Shown here in pieces: positions 10,501 to 18,456 of a stretch of DNA of 64,000 nt (within the stretch, counting starts at the first letter, position 1; every line of letters begins with the position of its first letter). The position numbers and the translations under genes are program-made. The notes under the pieces are model-generated. The model did no database searches. It had not been told where the DNA came from and saw only the letters and a list, made by a program, of their open reading frames with translations. The DNA lies in the NCBI GenBank assembly GCA_003963245.1, contig RXJX01000035.1, positions 22,638 to 86,637 of the forward strand, written 5' to 3'. This DNA is from Neisseriaceae bacterium. Its GTDB lineage: Bacteria; Pseudomonadota; Gammaproteobacteria; Burkholderiales; UBA11063.

Positions 10501-10664
10501 GCATTTGCACCTGGATAGCTAGCATTAATAGCAATTGACGGAGGAGAAATATTAGGAAACTGACTAACTGGCAAATTAAATACCGCAACCACCCCGCAAA
10601 GCATGATAATCAACGATACTACGGTGGCTAGGATTGGGCGACGGATAAAAAGATTCAAACGCAT
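7548..10664 (-). CDS. RND multidrug efflux permease, HAE1 family (first of a pair)
   Basis: This is a second AcrB-type permease of 1038 residues with the same topology. The TM4 acidic pair is Asp416-Asp417 (GIVVDDSIVIVENIERL), and the TM10 Lys lies in GLSAKNIILLVEFALQH. Both relay sites being intact argues that each subunit can move protons. Compared with its partner it has an extra stretch around residues 283-295 (FRDEKNKFKHYPC) in the first periplasmic loop and different porter-loop residues, which fits different roles in a heterotrimer. It is the first gene of the two-gene transcript; upstream lies a 227-bp spacer with no recognisable gene. Drug range cannot be read from sequence. Confidence 0.93.
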   Translation of the reverse strand: MRLNLFIRRPILATVVSLIIMLCGVVAVFNLPVSQFPNISPPSIAINASYPGANAETGAKVVAAQIENQMNGVSNLMYMATSTSSTGSISITLTYNVGTDLNYAINEVLNRLQAAMPLLPSVVQRMGVTARKSSPDMLLTIAYYSDPYINPLWVSNYLSRTVENDLLLLPTVGNVAVFGTGTYAIRIWLDPNKMQKLHVSVDDLQNVINDQNEEYIVGRTNAVPGSKEEMLTLNVHGQPMYDSAEQFANIIIRNDKNETIRVKDIARVELGASTYSTIGQINFRDEKNKFKHYPCSIMQVYLTPGANQLEAKQEILNKLEEDSKRFPYGLHYRITIDNSRFVQASVHNVVETLEIAFVLVGLVIFLFLQNWRASLIAICSIPVSIVGTMACLYVFGFSLNTLSLFALILAIGIVVDDSIVIVENIERLRETHPELKLRQVIEMTMQEVFGAIVAIVLVLSVVFIPVMALQGLSGIMYRQFAVTIACAVVLSGISALTFTPAISHLILRKTVEKPKFLAWFDYFFEKLTALYVRMATYLINRKKMAVLLWAAVVISMIAMFKSISMGFVPNEDQGLLFATINLPSASGLAETKAKVDMMVEKLTKNSAIDSVVSVSGYDFLDSGNQKTYAASFFIVLKDWDLRTKPGSSADDVIKQINMMGAGISGAVVRAFNQPPMRGLSTTGGVEFYVEDRVVGDPHKLQEICEQLMKRFKTHKEVALSFQTLDTNVAEISILPDIDRAKMYGVDLNGLYNAIQTIYSNNNVNYAYIMQDLVWVIMQADYRFRATIANLDNVFVHSSNGTMVPINSLVNVTNGRDAQVIQRFNDYIASKIVVNPAPGYSAGDVMNVIQQEIVTLPKGYDYDWYGTSYMQRQSQSTSGVAFIFSIIMIYLVLAALYEMWSLPFVVLLGIPCALFGSAVILLLSGKTNDLYFQISLIALMGLSAKNIILLVEFALQHFKAGHSAEDSAIYSLRLRFRPIVMTSVTFIFGTLPLVFASGAGANAQHSVGLGIIGGILGSVFIGTLLTPTFFAMIMKRRKN

Positions 10665-10891
10665 AACTTATACTGTATTTCTATGTCTTTATTTTACATT
10701 AGACGGAGTTACCATCTTGCTTATTGATTAACGCAAACGAATATGTTATCACATTTAGCAATGACTTCCGCCATCATTTTGGTTCATAAATAGCTAACTG
10801 ACTCTATTCACATCATAACTTTAAGTATTTAATTTCGCTACGACGCGTAATTTCTGGGTACTAATTTTCACAATAAAAGATTTACTCTTAG

Positions 10892-12550
10892 CTACTTAGC
10901 AAGACTGAACCACTTGGTCTGAACGTTATCCAAATAGTTACTATCAATATTGTATCCTTTGACTCTTGGATTTACCAATCGTTGATGCGTTGGTTCAAAT
11001 AAAGGAATAATTGGATAATCATTAAGTACTAATAGCAAAGCCTGTTTATAGAGTTTTTCCTGCTGATTTAAATCAGCCGTCGCTTCAGCTTTAGCAATTA
11101 ATTCATCATAAAGCGGATTACAATAGTGTGAACGATTATTACCATTATTACAAATAAACAATGGCGTATAGGTAGTAATAGAATTATAATCAGCACCCCA
11201 ACGACCTTGGGCGATATCATAATTACCGCTTTTTAGATCCGGAGTTAAAACTTTTAATTCTTCATTAATCAAATTAACTTTAACCCCTAAAACCTCCTGC
11301 CACATTGACATAACCGCAACCATAACTTTTTTGCTCAGGTCATTAGTCTGATATTTCAGATTTACTGTCAACGGATGCTCTTTACTATAACCAGCCTCTT
11401 TATATAGCTCTTGGGCTAATGCAATCTGTTTGTCGCGAGGCCAATCGCTCCAAGAATAGTGAATATCCGCATATTTACCATTTTCAATCGTCGGAGTTAC
11501 TACTGAATAAAGCGGAGTTTGTCCTGCACCTAATACCAAGTCAGCCAAATTAGTACGATCAATTGCCAAAGCCAATGCCTGACGTAGTTTAGGATTTTTA
11601 GCATATTTAGCTGATTGCATATTCAGGTTAAGAAACTCGATTCTTTCCCATTTAAAGGTATGCAACTCTTTAGGATAATCGGTGCTCAATTTTTTATATT
11701 GATCAATTGGTACAGTTTGACAAGTTGCATCTAATGCACCAGTTTTATAATTAGAAATTGAGGCATTTCCATCAACAAATGGAAAGTATTTAACATTGGC
11801 AATTTTGACATCATTTGCAGCATAATATTCTGGATTCTTAGTTGCCAGAATATAACCATTCATCACATGTTCTTTCAGCACATATGCACCAGAAGTAACT
11901 ATATTTTGTGGTTGAGTCCAAGACTCACCATATTTTTCAATTACTGCTTTAGAAACCACAAAAACATTAGGTGTAGTAATGTATGATAAAAACGCATTGG
12001 TTGGATGGATTAACTTAACTACAAAGGTTTTATCGTCAGGCGCAGATACGCCTAGATTACTAGCCGCGCTTTTACCGTCAATAATTTCCGGAGCATTTAC
12101 CACATCCTTCAACAAAAAAGCATAAGCGGATCCAGTTGCAGGGTTAACCAGACGCTGCCAGGAATAGACAAAATCACTTGCTGTAATTGGCGTACCATTA
12201 GAAAATTTCAGGTTCGGGCGTAGATGAAAGGTATAGGTTAAACCATCAGAACTGATTTCCCAACTTCCTGCCATTCCAGGTATCGGACGATTTGCTTGGT
12301 CAAAATCAACCAATCCGGCATAAAGATCGTTAATCACTCGGTAAGTGTACCAATCTTCAGCCATCACCGGATCAAAAGTTGGAATTTCTGCACAAATATC
12401 CACGCGAAAGGTATTTGCATCAGTGTTACCAACCTGTGCATTTGCGACTGTTGTATTTGTAGATTCCGTATTAGAAGATTGCGATTTACTGCAGCCAGCC
12501 ACAAAAAAAACTGCGACCAAGCAGCCAACGATACAGGAATATGTCCGCAT
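10892..12550 (-). CDS. Peptide/oligopeptide ABC transporter substrate-binding lipoprotein (family 5)
   Basis: This is a periplasmic binding protein of the OppA/MppA type, 552 residues, anchored as a lipoprotein: the signal ends in FFVAGC (Cys20), followed by a Ser/Thr/Asn-rich linker. Family 5 features include YTFHLRPNLKFSNGTPITASDFVYSWQRL and the conserved RQALALAIDR region. No Opp permease or ATPase genes are adjacent, so it is an orphan that must dock on a transporter encoded elsewhere or act in cell-wall peptide sensing, as MppA does. A TATAAT at 12593-12598 on the minus strand, in the 59-bp gap after gmhA, could give it its own promoter. Confidence 0.88.
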   Translation of the reverse strand: MRTYSCIVGCLVAVFFVAGCSKSQSSNTESTNTTVANAQVGNTDANTFRVDICAEIPTFDPVMAEDWYTYRVINDLYAGLVDFDQANRPIPGMAGSWEISSDGLTYTFHLRPNLKFSNGTPITASDFVYSWQRLVNPATGSAYAFLLKDVVNAPEIIDGKSAASNLGVSAPDDKTFVVKLIHPTNAFLSYITTPNVFVVSKAVIEKYGESWTQPQNIVTSGAYVLKEHVMNGYILATKNPEYYAANDVKIANVKYFPFVDGNASISNYKTGALDATCQTVPIDQYKKLSTDYPKELHTFKWERIEFLNLNMQSAKYAKNPKLRQALALAIDRTNLADLVLGAGQTPLYSVVTPTIENGKYADIHYSWSDWPRDKQIALAQELYKEAGYSKEHPLTVNLKYQTNDLSKKVMVAVMSMWQEVLGVKVNLINEELKVLTPDLKSGNYDIAQGRWGADYNSITTYTPLFICNNGNNRSHYCNPLYDELIAKAEATADLNQQEKLYKQALLLVLNDYPIIPLFEPTHQRLVNPRVKGYNIDSNYLDNVQTKWFSLAK

Positions 12551-12609
12551 AATGATTACTTTCCAAAGATAAACTTAAACAGCGTATAATTTATTATAAT
12601 CTGCTTATT

Positions 12610-13194
12610 TTATTTAAACATCATTGTATCAACACCATCACAGATAGTATGCAAAGTCAAAAGATGAACTTCCTGAATCCGTGCTGTTCGTTCTGCAGGT
12701 ACACATAGATTAACATCTGAAGCAGATAATAATTTTGCCATCTTGCCACCATCACGCCCAACCATGATAATGATATTCATTCCACGCGCTTTGGCTACTT
12801 CCATTGCCTTTATTACGTTTACCGAATTGCCAGAGGTTGAAATCGCGTATAAAATATCGCCAGCCTGCCCAAGTGCCTCAACTTGCTTGGAAAAAACCAC
12901 ATCAAACCCATAATCATTACCGATTGCGGTAAGCGCCGAAGTATCAGTCGTTAATGCAACTACTGGTAATGGAGTGCGTTCCATCTCATAACGCCCAGTA
13001 AACTCAGCTGCAAAATGTTGAGCATCAGCAGCAGAACCGCCATTACCGCAAACAAGCATTTTATGTCCAGCTTTAAAAGTCGCAACTATTAACTCTATCG
13101 CTTGCGTAATTGGCTCAGCTAAGGCAGCCTGTGCATTTTGTTTAGTTTCAATACTTTGGACAAAATTCTGCTTTACTAATTCTAAAATACTCAT
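12610..13194 (-). CDS. SIS-domain protein, GmhA/DiaA family (phosphoheptose isomerase)
   Basis: This is a 194-residue SIS-fold protein of the sedoheptulose-7-phosphate isomerase family. GmhA makes D-glycero-D-manno-heptose 7-phosphate for the LPS inner core, whereas its paralogue DiaA binds DnaA. Visible motifs are [29 protein letters not shown] and the C-terminal [17 protein letters not shown], which carries the catalytic/metal Gln, Glu and His positions of GmhA. Neighbours yraN and BON lipoproteins match the enterobacterial yraN-diaA-dolP order, so synteny points to DiaA while the retained active-site residues point to GmhA. The ATG at 13194 has GAGGGG upstream; the in-frame TTG at 13197 is unlikely. 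Confidence 0.88.
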   Translation of the reverse strand: MSILELVKQNFVQSIETKQNAQAALAEPITQAIELIVATFKAGHKMLVCGNGGSAADAQHFAAEFTGRYEMERTPLPVVALTTDTSALTAIGNDYGFDVVFSKQVEALGQAGDILYAISTSGNSVNVIKAMEVAKARGMNIIIMVGRDGGKMAKLLSASDVNLCVPAERTARIQEVHLLTLHTICDGVDTMMFK

Positions 13195-13210
13195 CAATCC
13201 CCCTCATTAT

Positions 13211-13555
13211 TCATAAGATAATAATATTTTTAAGCCACTCAACCTGCCCCAATTCATTAATGACTACCGCATCAAACCGACAATTGACATCACGTCCGAG
13301 TTTTAATAAATAGAACTGGGCAGTTTTTACCATTTTACGTTGTTTGGCTGGTGTAATGCTTTCTATGGCATGATTAATTCCTGCTCGGCGCTGCTTTACT
13401 TCAACAAAGACCAAACTATCCTCATCGCGCATAATCAAATCAAGCTCACCAAAACGCGAATAGAAATTACGCTGTACTAGTTTTAAACCTTGCGCAAGCA
13501 AGTATTCCGCAGCCAAATCTTCAGCAGCATCGCCAATTAGTTTAGCACTAGTCAT
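13211..13555 (-). CDS. YraN family (UPF0102) endonuclease-like protein
   Basis: A 114-residue protein of the UPF0102/YraN family, which has a restriction-endonuclease-like fold. The conserved GELDLIMRDEDSLVFVEVKQRR supplies the Asp and Glu-x-Lys residues expected of that fold, and FDAVVINE is the typical C-terminal piece. The cellular role is not well established in this family; a link to DNA processing is inferred from the fold. It sits 16 bp upstream of the GmhA/DiaA-like gene and 9 bp after the BON lipoprotein stop, clearly in the same transcript. Confidence 0.9.
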   Translation of the reverse strand: MTSAKLIGDAAEDLAAEYLLAQGLKLVQRNFYSRFGELDLIMRDEDSLVFVEVKQRRAGINHAIESITPAKQRKMVKTAQFYLLKLGRDVNCRFDAVVINELGQVEWLKNIIIL

Positions 13556-13565
13556 AAAAGCCTAA

Positions 13566-14156
13566 TTATTTGCTGCTCTTATAATCAAACAAAGTAACAA
13601 CCTTGCTAGCCCCACCGACTTTAGCAGCAACATTAGCTGCTGATTCTGCTTCTGCTGGTGTAACCATACCCATCATATAAATAACAGTTTCAGTAGTAAC
13701 AACTTTGATGTTATTACTTGGTACACCACTGGTTGTCAAAAGCTGAGTTTTCAATTGAGTCGTAATCATCGAATCCGTGCTCCGTGAACCCATTGAAGAA
13801 GGTAGGCGAACGTTTAAATAATCATAAATTTTAATTACACCAGGATAACCGCGCGCGATATTTTCAGCAAATTGTTTTTGTGCATCATCCTTAACTTGTC
13901 CAGTAAGTAATACTGATTTGTTAAATACATCAACATAAATATTACTGTCAGGAAAATTATCAGAATTTCCATATTTACCTGATAGCTTAGACTGAATGGA
14001 GTTATCATCAACTAGAGCTCCTCCACTACGCGGATCAGTTCCAACTGCTGCTCCAGTTGCAGCGGCTGCACCAACTGCACCAACAGCAACTACTGCACAG
14101 CTATTTAAAAATCCTAGAGTTACACAAGCAGCTAAAAAATTTAAGATTTTATTCAT
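13566..14156 (-). CDS. BON-domain lipoprotein (DolP/OsmY-like), copy 2
   Basis: A predicted outer-membrane lipoprotein with two BON domains, which bind phospholipid and support envelope integrity in DolP (YraP). The lipobox is FLNSC, followed by a short Ala/Gly stretch and the shared motif TDPRSGGALVDDNSI. BON 1 covers about residues 55-115 and BON 2 about 125-190. I use the ATG at 14156, which follows AGGGGA. The ATG at 14168 overlaps the stop of the upstream paralogue (TAATG) but would place this Shine-Dalgarno inside the coding region. It is a tandem paralogue of the next gene, so the pair arose by duplication. Confidence 0.88.
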   Translation of the reverse strand: MNKILNFLAACVTLGFLNSCAVVAVGAVGAAAATGAAVGTDPRSGGALVDDNSIQSKLSGKYGNSDNFPDSNIYVDVFNKSVLLTGQVKDDAQKQFAENIARGYPGVIKIYDYLNVRLPSSMGSRSTDSMITTQLKTQLLTTSGVPSNNIKVVTTETVIYMMGMVTPAEAESAANVAAKVGGASKVVTLFDYKSSK

Positions 14157-14167
14157 ACTTCCCCTCA

Positions 14168-14761
14168 TTATTTATCTTCACTCACATATTCAAATAAAGT
14201 AACTACTTTCTTCACACCATCAACCTCACCCGCTGCCTTGGTAGTTTTTTTGGCTTGATATGGATCAAGTATCCCCATTAGATATACTACGCTATTACTA
14301 GTCACTACCTTAACATCGTTGGTGCTAACTCCTTTGGAAAAGACCATATTAGACTTAACTGCTGAAGTCAAATATGCATCTTTACTTGATTGGCTGGCAG
14401 TTTCATTTGCACCAACCTCAATATAATTATAAATTTTCTGCACTCCCGCTACCTGACGTGTCATATTTTCAGCTTTTACCTTATTAGTAGGACTAATTAC
14501 CTGTCCGGTCAACAATATATTTCTATTATAGCTAGTAACTTCAACATTATTACCAGGAATCGCAGCATCAATCGTATCTTTAGCTTTTCTCCGTAAACTT
14601 TGATCATCAAATACACCATCGCCACTACGAGGATCAGCTGCTACCGCAGCACCAGTTGTCGCACCGGCTGCAACGCCGCCAACTACCAAAGCGGTACAAC
14701 CATTTAGAATTCCTGTAACCAGCATTATACCTATCAGTTTTGTAATTACTTTACTTTTCAC
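14168..14761 (-). CDS. BON-domain lipoprotein (DolP/OsmY-like), copy 1
   Basis: A 197-residue lipoprotein with a signal ending in ILNGC and two BON domains (the ILLTGQVISPTNKVKAENMTRQVAGVQKIYNYIEV segment is typical of BON 1, with the matching VVYLMGILDPYQAKK in BON 2). It shares the ADPRSGDGVFDDQS motif with the following gene and most of its architecture, so the two are tandem paralogues. It lies 26 bp after htpX in the same direction. By family it should sit in the inner leaflet of the outer membrane and bind anionic phospholipid; placement next to htpX suggests an envelope-stress or maintenance cluster. Confidence 0.88.
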   Translation of the reverse strand: MKSKVITKLIGIMLVTGILNGCTALVVGGVAAGATTGAAVAADPRSGDGVFDDQSLRRKAKDTIDAAIPGNNVEVTSYNRNILLTGQVISPTNKVKAENMTRQVAGVQKIYNYIEVGANETASQSSKDAYLTSAVKSNMVFSKGVSTNDVKVVTSNSVVYLMGILDPYQAKKTTKAAGEVDGVKKVVTLFEYVSEDK

Positions 14762-14787
14762 TCGTATTTTCCCTTAAAAGTCTGTAT

Positions 14788-15642
14788 CTATAATTGCCCC
14801 ATTTGCCTGGCTATCTCTTCCAGACGTAAAATCCGATTGCCAGTACTAGGATGTGTCGCAAATAAATTATCACTACCAATCCCTGCCAATGGATTAATAA
14901 TCATCATTTGCGCAGTTGCTGGATGATCTTCGGCAGTTTGTAACGGTACGCCCCGCGCAATATTTTCAATTTTATGCAATGCCGAAGCTAATGCCAGCGG
15001 TTCATTGGTTAATTCTGCAGCTCCCTGATCTGCCATATATTCACGTGAGCGAGAGATCGCCATTTGAATCACCGCTGCTGCCATCGGCGCGAAAATACCG
15101 ATTAGCACACTTGCCAACCAATTACGATTACCATTTTCATCACGCACACCAAACCACATTGCCATACTCGCCATCGCGGAAATCGCTCCCGCTACAGTAG
15201 CTGAAATTGTTGATAATAAAATATCCCGATGGTTGACATGGGAAAGCTCATGTGCCGCTACTCCACGTAGTTCAGAATAATTTAAAGCACGCATGATTCC
15301 AGTCGTAAATGCGACAGCAGCATTTTCCGGATTTCGTCCGGTAGCAAAAGCATTAGGTTGCTCTTCATTTATCACGTACACTTTGGGCATCGGTAAATTA
15401 GCTCGAGTGGCTAATTCTGCGACCATTTGGTATAAATCCGGTGCATTATGCGGTCCAACTTCCTGTGCCTGATACATTCTAAGCACCATGTCAGCAGAAT
15501 TCCAGTAAGCAAAAAAATTAAGTGCACCACCCAAAAGTAATGCCATCAACATTCCACCCTTACCACCAATCAAACCACCAATTAGCATAAATAACGCAAT
15601 AATCGCTGCCATTAAAGCATAAGTTTTTACTTGATTATTCAT
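14788..15642 (-). CDS. htpX: Membrane zinc metalloprotease HtpX
   Basis: HtpX is an M48 inner-membrane protease that degrades damaged membrane proteins. The 284-residue protein has two N-terminal membrane segments (residues 6-25 and 30-48), the zinc motif HELSH at 131-135, further hydrophobic segments at about 145-170 and 180-200, and the third ligand in [12 protein letters not shown]. The start is 1 bp after the fmt stop. In many beta-proteobacteria fmt and htpX are neighbours, which supports both calls. No heat-shock promoter is visible directly upstream, consistent with transcription from further up the operon. Confidence 0.95.
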   Translation of the reverse strand: MNNQVKTYALMAAIIALFMLIGGLIGGKGGMLMALLLGGALNFFAYWNSADMVLRMYQAQEVGPHNAPDLYQMVAELATRANLPMPKVYVINEEQPNAFATGRNPENAAVAFTTGIMRALNYSELRGVAAHELSHVNHRDILLSTISATVAGAISAMASMAMWFGVRDENGNRNWLASVLIGIFAPMAAAVIQMAISRSREYMADQGAAELTNEPLALASALHKIENIARGVPLQTAEDHPATAQMMIINPLAGIGSDNLFATHPSTGNRILRLEEIARQMGQL

Positions 15643-15643
15643 T

Positions 15644-16597
15644 TTAATTACTCATCACAAATCGTTGCCCAACTAGGTCTGATTTACCCTGTAGATATTG
15701 GGCACTAGTTTTACGTTTAGCCCCAGCCTCTTGTATCTCATTTATACCAATTACAGAGCCGTCACCACAAACAATCCAGAGCTTATCATTTGATGCATAC
15801 GTAATTGTACCACTTTGAGCTTTGCTTTGAATACCTTGGACTATGTGAGCCTGCCAGAATTTATGCAGCTGTCCATCTAAATAGCTATAGCTCCCTGGAA
15901 AAGGGTTATAACCGCGAATCTTACGCACAATTAACTCTGCTGGTTCGGACCAGTTGATCTGAGCCTCTTCTTTACTAAGTTTTGCAGCATAACTAACGCC
16001 ATCGCTACTTTGTTCTTGAGGAATATAATGTGATGGATTTGCGAGATATTCAACTACTTTTTCTGCTCCAAGATGCGCTAATTTATCATGTAAACTACCT
16101 GAAGTATCATCATCACTAATTGCAATTTGCTCAGTTAACAAAGCCGCACCAGTATCCAACCCCTCATCCATCTGCATAATCGTTACACCACTAAATTTAT
16201 CGCCAGCCAATACCGCACGCTGAATTGGCGCAGCACCACGCCAGCGTGGCAACAACGAAACATGAATATTGATACACCCCAAACGCGGAATAGATAACAA
16301 TTCTGCGGGCAAAATCAAACCATAGGCAACGACTACCATTATATCAGGCGCAAAATCACGAATTTTCTGGAGTGCTTCAGGATTATTTCTAAAGCTATTT
16401 GGCTGAAAAACTTCAATCTCATGCTCAAATGCCAAAAGTTTGACTGGTGACGGAGTTAGTTTCATTCCTCGTCCCGCTGGACGATCTGGCTGGGTCAAAA
16501 CCAAACCCACATTAAATTGATGTTTTAAAATATTTTCTAAAGTTAAACGGGCAATTTCCGGAGTTCCGGCAAACACTATTTTTAAGCACTTGCTCAT
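15644..16597 (-). CDS. fmt: Methionyl-tRNA formyltransferase
   Basis: Fmt formylates initiator Met-tRNA using 10-formyl-THF. The 317-residue length is normal. The catalytic region [24 protein letters not shown] and the downstream [11 protein letters not shown] motif are intact, and the C-terminal OB-like domain (about residues 205-317) is complete. The gene starts 1 bp after rlpA stops. Peptide deformylase (def), its usual partner, is not adjacent: rlpA takes that position, so the def-fmt pair has been split in this genome. Confidence 0.96.
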   Translation of the reverse strand: MSKCLKIVFAGTPEIARLTLENILKHQFNVGLVLTQPDRPAGRGMKLTPSPVKLLAFEHEIEVFQPNSFRNNPEALQKIRDFAPDIMVVVAYGLILPAELLSIPRLGCINIHVSLLPRWRGAAPIQRAVLAGDKFSGVTIMQMDEGLDTGAALLTEQIAISDDDTSGSLHDKLAHLGAEKVVEYLANPSHYIPQEQSSDGVSYAAKLSKEEAQINWSEPAELIVRKIRGYNPFPGSYSYLDGQLHKFWQAHIVQGIQSKAQSGTITYASNDKLWIVCGDGSVIGINEIQEAGAKRKTSAQYLQGKSDLVGQRFVMSN

Positions 16598-16598
16598 A

Positions 16599-17219
16599 TT
16601 ATAAATTTCCTCGGTGTATCATCGTTACTGAAGAATCAGATTCTAAGCTATTGGTTTTATAGTTATCAAGCGCTGGACCGCTTTCCAAAGTAGCTACCTC
16701 ATGACTGAGATAAGCGCCGTCTAATTCTTTATTTAATTGATAATTGAATGTACTCTCACTTAATTTTTCAAGCTGAACATGACCTATACCGCCATAAATC
16801 CCAATTTGCTTGGCTCCGGCTATCGTCAAATCAATTACATGCCCGCTACGTTTTGGCATTCTATCATTTACCACCACATATACGGATTTACCATTATTGA
16901 CATTAGTAACTTTTAACTTTGTACCCATCGCAAAAGTGGGATGCGCTGCACTAAAATCTTCCATATTCAGCCGTTTCCCGCTACTTGTCTTACGCCCAGC
17001 AAATCTTGAAGCATAATAACTAGCAACCCCATTCATATAATCATCGCTATGTGACTTCGGTTTTATTTTACTCTTTTTATGTCCATTTTTTTTGTTATGC
17101 TTGGACTTATTATGCACTTTTGCTTTACTAGCAGAAGAAGAGGTTTTAGCAAACCCCATCTCGGGAAAACTCCAAAGCAATATTAAACCAGTCAAAAAAA
17201 TTAAGCTCTTTTTTGCCAT
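16599..17219 (-). CDS. rlpA: RlpA-like lytic transglycosylase (double-psi beta-barrel)
   Basis: A 206-residue exported protein: the signal peptide ends near MGFAKTSS, then comes a Lys-rich linker (residues 35-58) and an RlpA double-psi beta-barrel from about residue 62 to 155 (GVASYYASRFAGRKTSSGKRL, then VNDRMPKRSGHVIDLT). Glu and His in MEDFSAAHPT and the Asp of VNDR match catalytic positions known in Pseudomonas RlpA, which cleaves naked glycan strands at the septum. It lacks both a lipobox and the C-terminal SPOR domain of classic RlpA, so it would be soluble in the periplasm and recruited to the septum some other way, if at all. Confidence 0.88.
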   Translation of the reverse strand: MAKKSLIFLTGLILLWSFPEMGFAKTSSSASKAKVHNKSKHNKKNGHKKSKIKPKSHSDDYMNGVASYYASRFAGRKTSSGKRLNMEDFSAAHPTFAMGTKLKVTNVNNGKSVYVVVNDRMPKRSGHVIDLTIAGAKQIGIYGGIGHVQLEKLSESTFNYQLNKELDGAYLSHEVATLESGPALDNYKTNSLESDSSVTMIHRGNL

Positions 17220-17290
17220 TAATTTTGTTCCCCATTTTGAACATTATAATAACGGTTACCCACTGTTTATTTTATTCTTTATGATAACAG

Positions 17291-17764
17291 TTATACTCCA
17301 CCATTAAATCCATATTGTCGCCATACCTCGTAGACTGCAATAGCTACTGAATTAGACAAATTTAAACTACGCTGAGTTGGTAACATCGGTAATCGTAGTA
17401 CCTGTTCAATTCCTATTTCTTGCAAAATTGAATCCGGCAAGCCACGTGTTTCCGAACCAAATAACAGCACACAATCTGCCGCATATTCGACTTGGTGATA
17501 GAGTTTTTTACCACTGGTTTCAATCGCCCAAATTTGCCGACCTTTAAAATATTGCTGACAAGCATCCCAATTTTCGTGAACTACAACACTCGCAAATTCA
17601 TGATAATCTAAACCCGCACGACGTAATTTCTTGTCATTAAGCTCGCCCCATCCTAATGGTTTCACCAGATGAAGTTCTGCTCCGGTATTGGCACACAGAC
17701 GAATGATATTACCACTATTTTGCGGTATGTCGGGCTCATGCAAAATTACCGCAATTTTTGCCAT
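17291..17764 (-). CDS. trmL: tRNA (cytidine/uridine-34-2'-O)-methyltransferase
   Basis: TrmL is a SPOUT methyltransferase that modifies the wobble base of tRNA-Leu isoacceptors. The 157-residue protein shows the family pattern: ILHEPDIPQNSGNIIRLCANTG at the N-terminus, HLVKPLGW, LRRAGLDYHE, and the SAM-binding trefoil knot LLFGSETRGLP followed by LRLPMLPTQRSLNLSNSVAIAVYE. It starts 3 bp after the phosphatase gene and so is part of the prmB-led transcript. Another tRNA-modification gene, miaB, which also acts near the anticodon, is encoded elsewhere in the window. Confidence 0.94.
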   Translation of the reverse strand: MAKIAVILHEPDIPQNSGNIIRLCANTGAELHLVKPLGWGELNDKKLRRAGLDYHEFASVVVHENWDACQQYFKGRQIWAIETSGKKLYHQVEYAADCVLLFGSETRGLPDSILQEIGIEQVLRLPMLPTQRSLNLSNSVAIAVYEVWRQYGFNGGV

Positions 17765-17767
17765 AAA

Positions 17768-18424
17768 TTACGCTTCCATATAGAGATTATAAAGTTCAGT
17801 AATATCATTTAGTAAATACTTCGGATTACATGCTGACAATTCACTACGCGCTTGTGCACCGTGGCAAACACCAACAGCATCAATCCCCGCATTATGTGCC
17901 ATATGAATATCATGCGAAGTGTCACCAATCATTAGCGCTTTGGATTTATCAATCATGGTAATCTCCAAAATTTCTTCAATCATTTGCGGATGAGGTTTTG
18001 AAAAGCACTCACATGCCGTTTTAGTCAATATAAAATAGTGACCAAAACCAGTACCCTTCAGAATATCATCCAGCATAACCCGACTGCGACCAGTTGCAAC
18101 TGCTAATAATTTGCCATCCGCACTTAATTTATCCAATAACTCTTTAACATGGCTAAATAACGGATTATCCAAAGTATGATCATTCAAATAACGCTCATAA
18201 ACGGCAGTAAAGCGCTGTAATAACTCAGGATTACCGCGTAGCTCTGGAACAATATCACTGACTACCTCAACAAAGCTTTTACCAATAATCGATCTGGCAT
18301 CTTGATCACTTACTACTGTCAAATCAAGCGCTCGACAAGCGTGGATAGTTGCATCAACAATTGTTTGGGTGGTATTCATTAACGTACCATCCCAATCAAA
18401 AATAAATAAATCGTATTGCTTCAC
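17768..18424 (-). CDS. HAD-family hydrolase, phosphoglycolate phosphatase-like
   Basis: A 218-residue HAD phosphatase with a helical cap. All four motifs are visible: FDWDGT (nucleophile Asp10), VATGRS, the Lys of CFSKPHPQ, and MIGDTSHDIHMA. Cap type and spacing are those of the Gph/YqaB group acting on small phospho-metabolites such as 2-phosphoglycolate; the exact substrate cannot be fixed from sequence. It sits between prmB (32 bp upstream) and trmL (3 bp downstream) on the same strand. Confidence 0.88.
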   Translation of the reverse strand: MKQYDLFIFDWDGTLMNTTQTIVDATIHACRALDLTVVSDQDARSIIGKSFVEVVSDIVPELRGNPELLQRFTAVYERYLNDHTLDNPLFSHVKELLDKLSADGKLLAVATGRSRVMLDDILKGTGFGHYFILTKTACECFSKPHPQMIEEILEITMIDKSKALMIGDTSHDIHMAHNAGIDAVGVCHGAQARSELSACNPKYLLNDITELYNLYMEA

Positions 18425-18456
18425 TTCATCTCCATCGTCAAAATAATTACGGGTTA

